From positions 1 through 8,232 of the forward strand of contig CANGJO010000041.1 in assembly GCA_947454285.1 (NCBI GenBank): a DNA stretch of 8,232 bases, given 5' to 3'. Shown here in pieces: positions 5,771 through 8,232 of the stretch. The notes below the pieces were generated by a model. It searched no databases. It saw only the letters and a list, made by a program, of their open reading frames with translations, and was not told the origin of the DNA. The position numbers were made by a program, and so were the translations under genes. This DNA comes from Microbacteriaceae bacterium (GTDB taxonomy: Bacteria > Actinomycetota > Actinomycetes > Actinomycetales > Microbacteriaceae). How positions within the stretch are numbered: position 1 is the stretch's first letter; each line of letters opens with the position of its first letter.

Positions 5771-7150
5771 ATGACAACTGCAACATTCGGCACTAACCAG
5801 GTGGACTGGGAACAGCGTCTTGATTTTGACAAGCTGCGCACCGATCGTCTTGCAAACCTGAAGCGTGAGTTGAATAAGTCTGACGTTGGCGCACTGCTTG
5901 CTTTTGACTTTGCCAACATTCGCTACATGTCATCGACACACATTGGTACCTGGGCGATTGACAAGGCAATTCGATTTGCCCTTGTTACTCGCAACTCGGA
6001 TCCAATTGTTTGGGACTTTGGTTCAGCGGCAAAGCACCACAAGCTTTACAACCCATGGCTTGACACCACTACCGCCGAAGCAGATGCTGATCCACACGCA
6101 CCGCACCACGGCGCAGTAAAGCCTCGCGCTGAATCAGGTGCACGTGCAGGTATCTCAACACTTCGCGGTGCATTCAATCCAGATGCTGGTATCGCCGATG
6201 AGGTTGCATCAAAGATCAAGCGCGAACTTGAGAAGTTTGGTTTGCTAAACGAGCCACTAGGCATCGACATCGTTGAGCTTCCAATTCTGTTTGCCCTGCA
6301 GCGTGCCGGTATCACCGTTGTTGATGGTCAGCAGATCTTCTTGAACGCACGTGCGATCAAGACTGGCGAAGAGATTGGCCTACTTACCCAGGCTGCCTCA
6401 ATGGTTGATGCTGCTTACGAGAAGCTTTACGAGTTCCTACGCCCAGGCGTAAAAGAGAACGAGGCTGTTGGCCTTGTTTCAAAGGTGCTTTACGACCTTG
6501 GCTCTGAGTACGTAGAAGGTGTAAACGCTATTTCTGGTGAGCGCTGCTCGCCTCACCCACACGTTTACTCTGACCGCTTGATTCGCCCAGGCGACCCAGC
6601 GTTCTTCGATATCTTGCACAGCTATCAGGGTTACCGCACTTGCTACTACCGCACTTTTGCAGTTGGTTCTGCAAGTAGCGCGCAGCACGATGCCTACAAG
6701 CGTGCCCGCGAATACATGGACCGAGCAATCGCGTTGGTTCGTCCGGGTGCAACTACCGCAGACATCGTTGCAGTTTGGCCAAAGGCTGAAGAGTTTGGTT
6801 TCGCAAATGAAGAAGCAGCCTTCGCGTTGCAGTACGGCCACGGTGTTGGTCTTTCGATTTGGGAAAAGCCAATCTTCTCTCGTCTGGTTTCATTCGATCA
6901 CCCAGAAGAACTTAAAGAGGGAATGGTGTTCGCGCTGGAAACCTACTGGCCATCAGCTGATGGTTGGGGTGCGGCACGCATCGAAGAAGAAGTTGTAGTT
7001 ACTGCAACTGGATGCCAGGTCATCACCAAGTTCCCTGCCGAGGATCTGCTTGTTGCTGGTCAGCGCTACTACTCAGTTGGCGGACCACTACCACTGCAGC
7101 GTGACTCGCAGTCACACCTAAACACAGTTGAAGGTCGCGGCGGAAAATAA
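5771..7150 (+). CDS. M24-family (creatinase/aminopeptidase P fold) hydrolase with an altered metal site
   Basis: A 459-residue cytosolic pita-bread-fold protein with a creatinase-type N-terminal domain (about 20-190) and an M24 catalytic domain (about 195-430). By comparison with methionine aminopeptidase/prolidase, ligands are Asp280 (FFDI), His357 (GHGVG), Glu390 (ALE) and Glu405 (RIEEE), with His262 near the substrate. The second Asp, normally in GYxSDxTRTF, is Cys291 here (GYRTCYYRTF), so the two-metal centre is altered. Creatinase, which needs no metal, also lacks this Asp. An Asp/His-rich stretch, DADPHAPHHG at 105-114, sits in the N-terminal domain. The fold includes Xaa-Pro peptidases, creatinase, ectoine hydrolase and DddP; I infer C-N cleavage of a small molecule, with an Xaa-Pro peptidase as alternative. 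GAAAGG at 5759-5764 precedes the ATG by 6 nt. It lies between two dehydrogenase genes, 4 bp from the second. Confidence 0.88.
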   Translation: MTTATFGTNQVDWEQRLDFDKLRTDRLANLKRELNKSDVGALLAFDFANIRYMSSTHIGTWAIDKAIRFALVTRNSDPIVWDFGSAAKHHKLYNPWLDTTTAEADADPHAPHHGAVKPRAESGARAGISTLRGAFNPDAGIADEVASKIKRELEKFGLLNEPLGIDIVELPILFALQRAGITVVDGQQIFLNARAIKTGEEIGLLTQAASMVDAAYEKLYEFLRPGVKENEAVGLVSKVLYDLGSEYVEGVNAISGERCSPHPHVYSDRLIRPGDPAFFDILHSYQGYRTCYYRTFAVGSASSAQHDAYKRAREYMDRAIALVRPGATTADIVAVWPKAEEFGFANEEAAFALQYGHGVGLSIWEKPIFSRLVSFDHPEELKEGMVFALETYWPSADGWGAARIEEEVVVTATGCQVITKFPAEDLLVAGQRYYSVGGPLPLQRDSQSHLNTVEGRGGK

Positions 7151-7154
7151 AAAC

Positions 7155-8219
7155 ATGTCAGCAAAAATGAAGGCAGCCGTTTACCACGCGAGTGGTGACG
7201 TACGAATTGAAGACAGAGACATACCAACACCGATAGCCGGTGAGGTGCTGCTTAAGATTCTGCGTTCAGGCATGTGCGGCACCGACGCTTCGGAATATAA
7301 GTCTGGTCCAAAGATTTTTGCAACGGTAAACAAGCACCCAATCAGCGGCCACCACGGCCCAATGATTTTGGGTCACGAATTTATTGGTGAAATTGTTGGC
7401 AACGTTGATGCTGCCTCTGGTTTCAAAACCGGAGACGTTGTTGCATCTGGCGCTGGAATCTCTTGTGGGCAGTGCAAGCGTTGCAAAGAAATGCGCACCA
7501 ATCTTTGTGAGAAGTACGTGACTCTTGGTTTGAACCGTGATGGCGGCATGGCCGAATACGTTGCAGTTCCAACCAGCACGTTGGTAAAAGTTCCAGCGGG
7601 CTTGAGTCTGGATGCTGCGGGAATTGCACAACCATTGGCTGTTGGTTTGCACGCGGCTCGTCGTTCCGGTGTAAAAGACGGTGACAATGTATTGCTAATT
7701 GGATCTGGTGCAATTGGAACCTTTGTCTTGGCTGGGCTAAAGAAGCTGTTCAAGGCCGAGGTTGCGGTTTTAGATTTTGGCGGAAGTCGCTTGCAGCGTG
7801 CAGCTCGACTGGGCGCAGATCACACAGTTGAGGTCGGCGAAAATGCAGAGGCCGACATAAAGAAGATTTTTGGTGAGACTGGCATCAATGTTGTGATTGA
7901 GGCCAGTGGTGCGCCTGGTCAGTTGCAGTTTGCCATTGAGATGGTCAAGCGCGGCGGAACCATTTTGCAGGTGGGGTTGCCATCGGGAAAGCAAGAAATT
8001 GATGTGCACAAGATCGTGATGAGTGAGATCAACATTCAGACCACGCTTGCCCACGTCTGTGACCAGGACTTGGCACCGGCGCTAGAAATTTTGGGCGGTA
8101 CAACCCTCGCCGACGAACTGATTGAGGGCGTTTACCCACTATCGGAAATCAGCAACCAACTTGAGCTACTTGGCACTGGCAAAATCCAGGGCAAAGTCCT
8201 ATTTGATCCATCTCTTTAA
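7155..8219 (+). CDS. Zinc-dependent medium-chain alcohol dehydrogenase (butanediol/sorbitol/threonine dehydrogenase-like)
   Basis: A 354-residue MDR enzyme that oxidises a secondary alcohol or polyol with a nicotinamide cofactor. Catalytic zinc residues are Cys41 (GMCGTD), His74 and Glu75 (LGHEF); the usual Glu before PLAV is Gln159 (AQPLAV). Four cysteines, 104, 107, 110 and 118, form the structural zinc lobe. The Rossmann loop is GSGAIG at 183-188, and Asp207 at the end of the second strand suggests NAD(H). The short extra segment at 56-68 before LGHEF is like 2,3-butanediol dehydrogenases, but substrate is uncertain. The frame opens at a TTG at 7128, but the ATG at 7155 gives a normal N-terminus (MSAKMKAAVYH) and lies 4 bp after the M24 stop; the ATG at 7167 is a less likely alternative. 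The Shine-Dalgarno is weak (GGCGGA at 7139-7144), so coupling with the M24 gene is probable. Confidence 0.92.
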   Translation: MSAKMKAAVYHASGDVRIEDRDIPTPIAGEVLLKILRSGMCGTDASEYKSGPKIFATVNKHPISGHHGPMILGHEFIGEIVGNVDAASGFKTGDVVASGAGISCGQCKRCKEMRTNLCEKYVTLGLNRDGGMAEYVAVPTSTLVKVPAGLSLDAAGIAQPLAVGLHAARRSGVKDGDNVLLIGSGAIGTFVLAGLKKLFKAEVAVLDFGGSRLQRAARLGADHTVEVGENAEADIKKIFGETGINVVIEASGAPGQLQFAIEMVKRGGTILQVGLPSGKQEIDVHKIVMSEINIQTTLAHVCDQDLAPALEILGGTTLADELIEGVYPLSEISNQLELLGTGKIQGKVLFDPSL

Positions 8220-8225
8220 GAACAC

Positions 8226-8229
8226 AGGA
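8226..8229 (+). promoter_or_regulatory. Shine-Dalgarno-like AGGA after the last gene
   Basis: ACAGGAATA closes the window 7-13 nt after the dehydrogenase stop. The short spacing and purine core suggest that a further operon gene starts just beyond the edge. No terminator is seen between them. The downstream start itself is not visible. Confidence 0.35.
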
Positions 8230-8232
8230 ATA

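Noticed and set aside
5771..7150. DMSP lyase DddP as identity of the M24 protein
   Set aside because: DddP belongs to the same fold, but this protein lacks the second metal-binding Asp and shows no residue pattern I can tie specifically to DddP.
7128..7154. TTG start for the MDR dehydrogenase overlapping the M24 gene
   Set aside because: No ribosome binding site precedes it and the extra residues are not part of the family N-terminus.

Overview
The window suggests an actinobacterium, probably a freshwater, moderate-GC member of the Microbacteriaceae (Luna or Rhodoluna-like lineage). This is inferred from the gene families seen: a FprA-type NADPH-ferredoxin reductase, a stand-alone Ppm1-type polyprenol-phosphate mannose synthase, actinobacterial-looking PurF and PurM, AT-rich intergenic DNA and leaderless-looking promoters. 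No rRNA or other taxonomic marker is present, so genus is not claimed.

Positions 1-4239 are housekeeping. The 3' two thirds of purF overlap purM by 8 bp, giving two de novo purine steps in one transcript. purM meets the mannosyltransferase gene tail to tail with no spacer; the two stop codons abut in a 12-bp palindrome. The mannosyltransferase and fprA then diverge from a 75-bp spacer, where each has a -10-like hexamer only 7-8 nt before its ATG. That points to leaderless mRNAs. fprA ends 14 bp from a convergent VOC/glyoxalase-fold gene.

Positions 4240-8232 look like an accessory catabolic cassette. The VOC gene (minus) and a three-gene plus-strand operon diverge from a 272-bp AT-rich spacer holding several dyads, a probable promoter and a structured 5' leader. 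The operon runs SDR dehydrogenase (acetoin reductase/sorbitol dehydrogenase-like), M24 creatinase/aminopeptidase-P-fold hydrolase, and zinc-dependent MDR dehydrogenase (butanediol/sorbitol/threonine dehydrogenase-like). A Shine-Dalgarno-like AGGA follows the last gene at the window edge, so the operon probably continues.

The most interesting part is this operon. One C-N hydrolase-fold enzyme sits between two NAD(P)-dependent alcohol dehydrogenases, next to a metal-dependent VOC enzyme. The M24 protein has Cys where peptidases of this fold have a metal-binding Asp, so it may not be an ordinary peptidase. I infer a small-molecule degradation pathway whose substrate cannot be read from the sequence. 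No rRNA, tRNA, CRISPR array, insertion sequence or integrase was seen.
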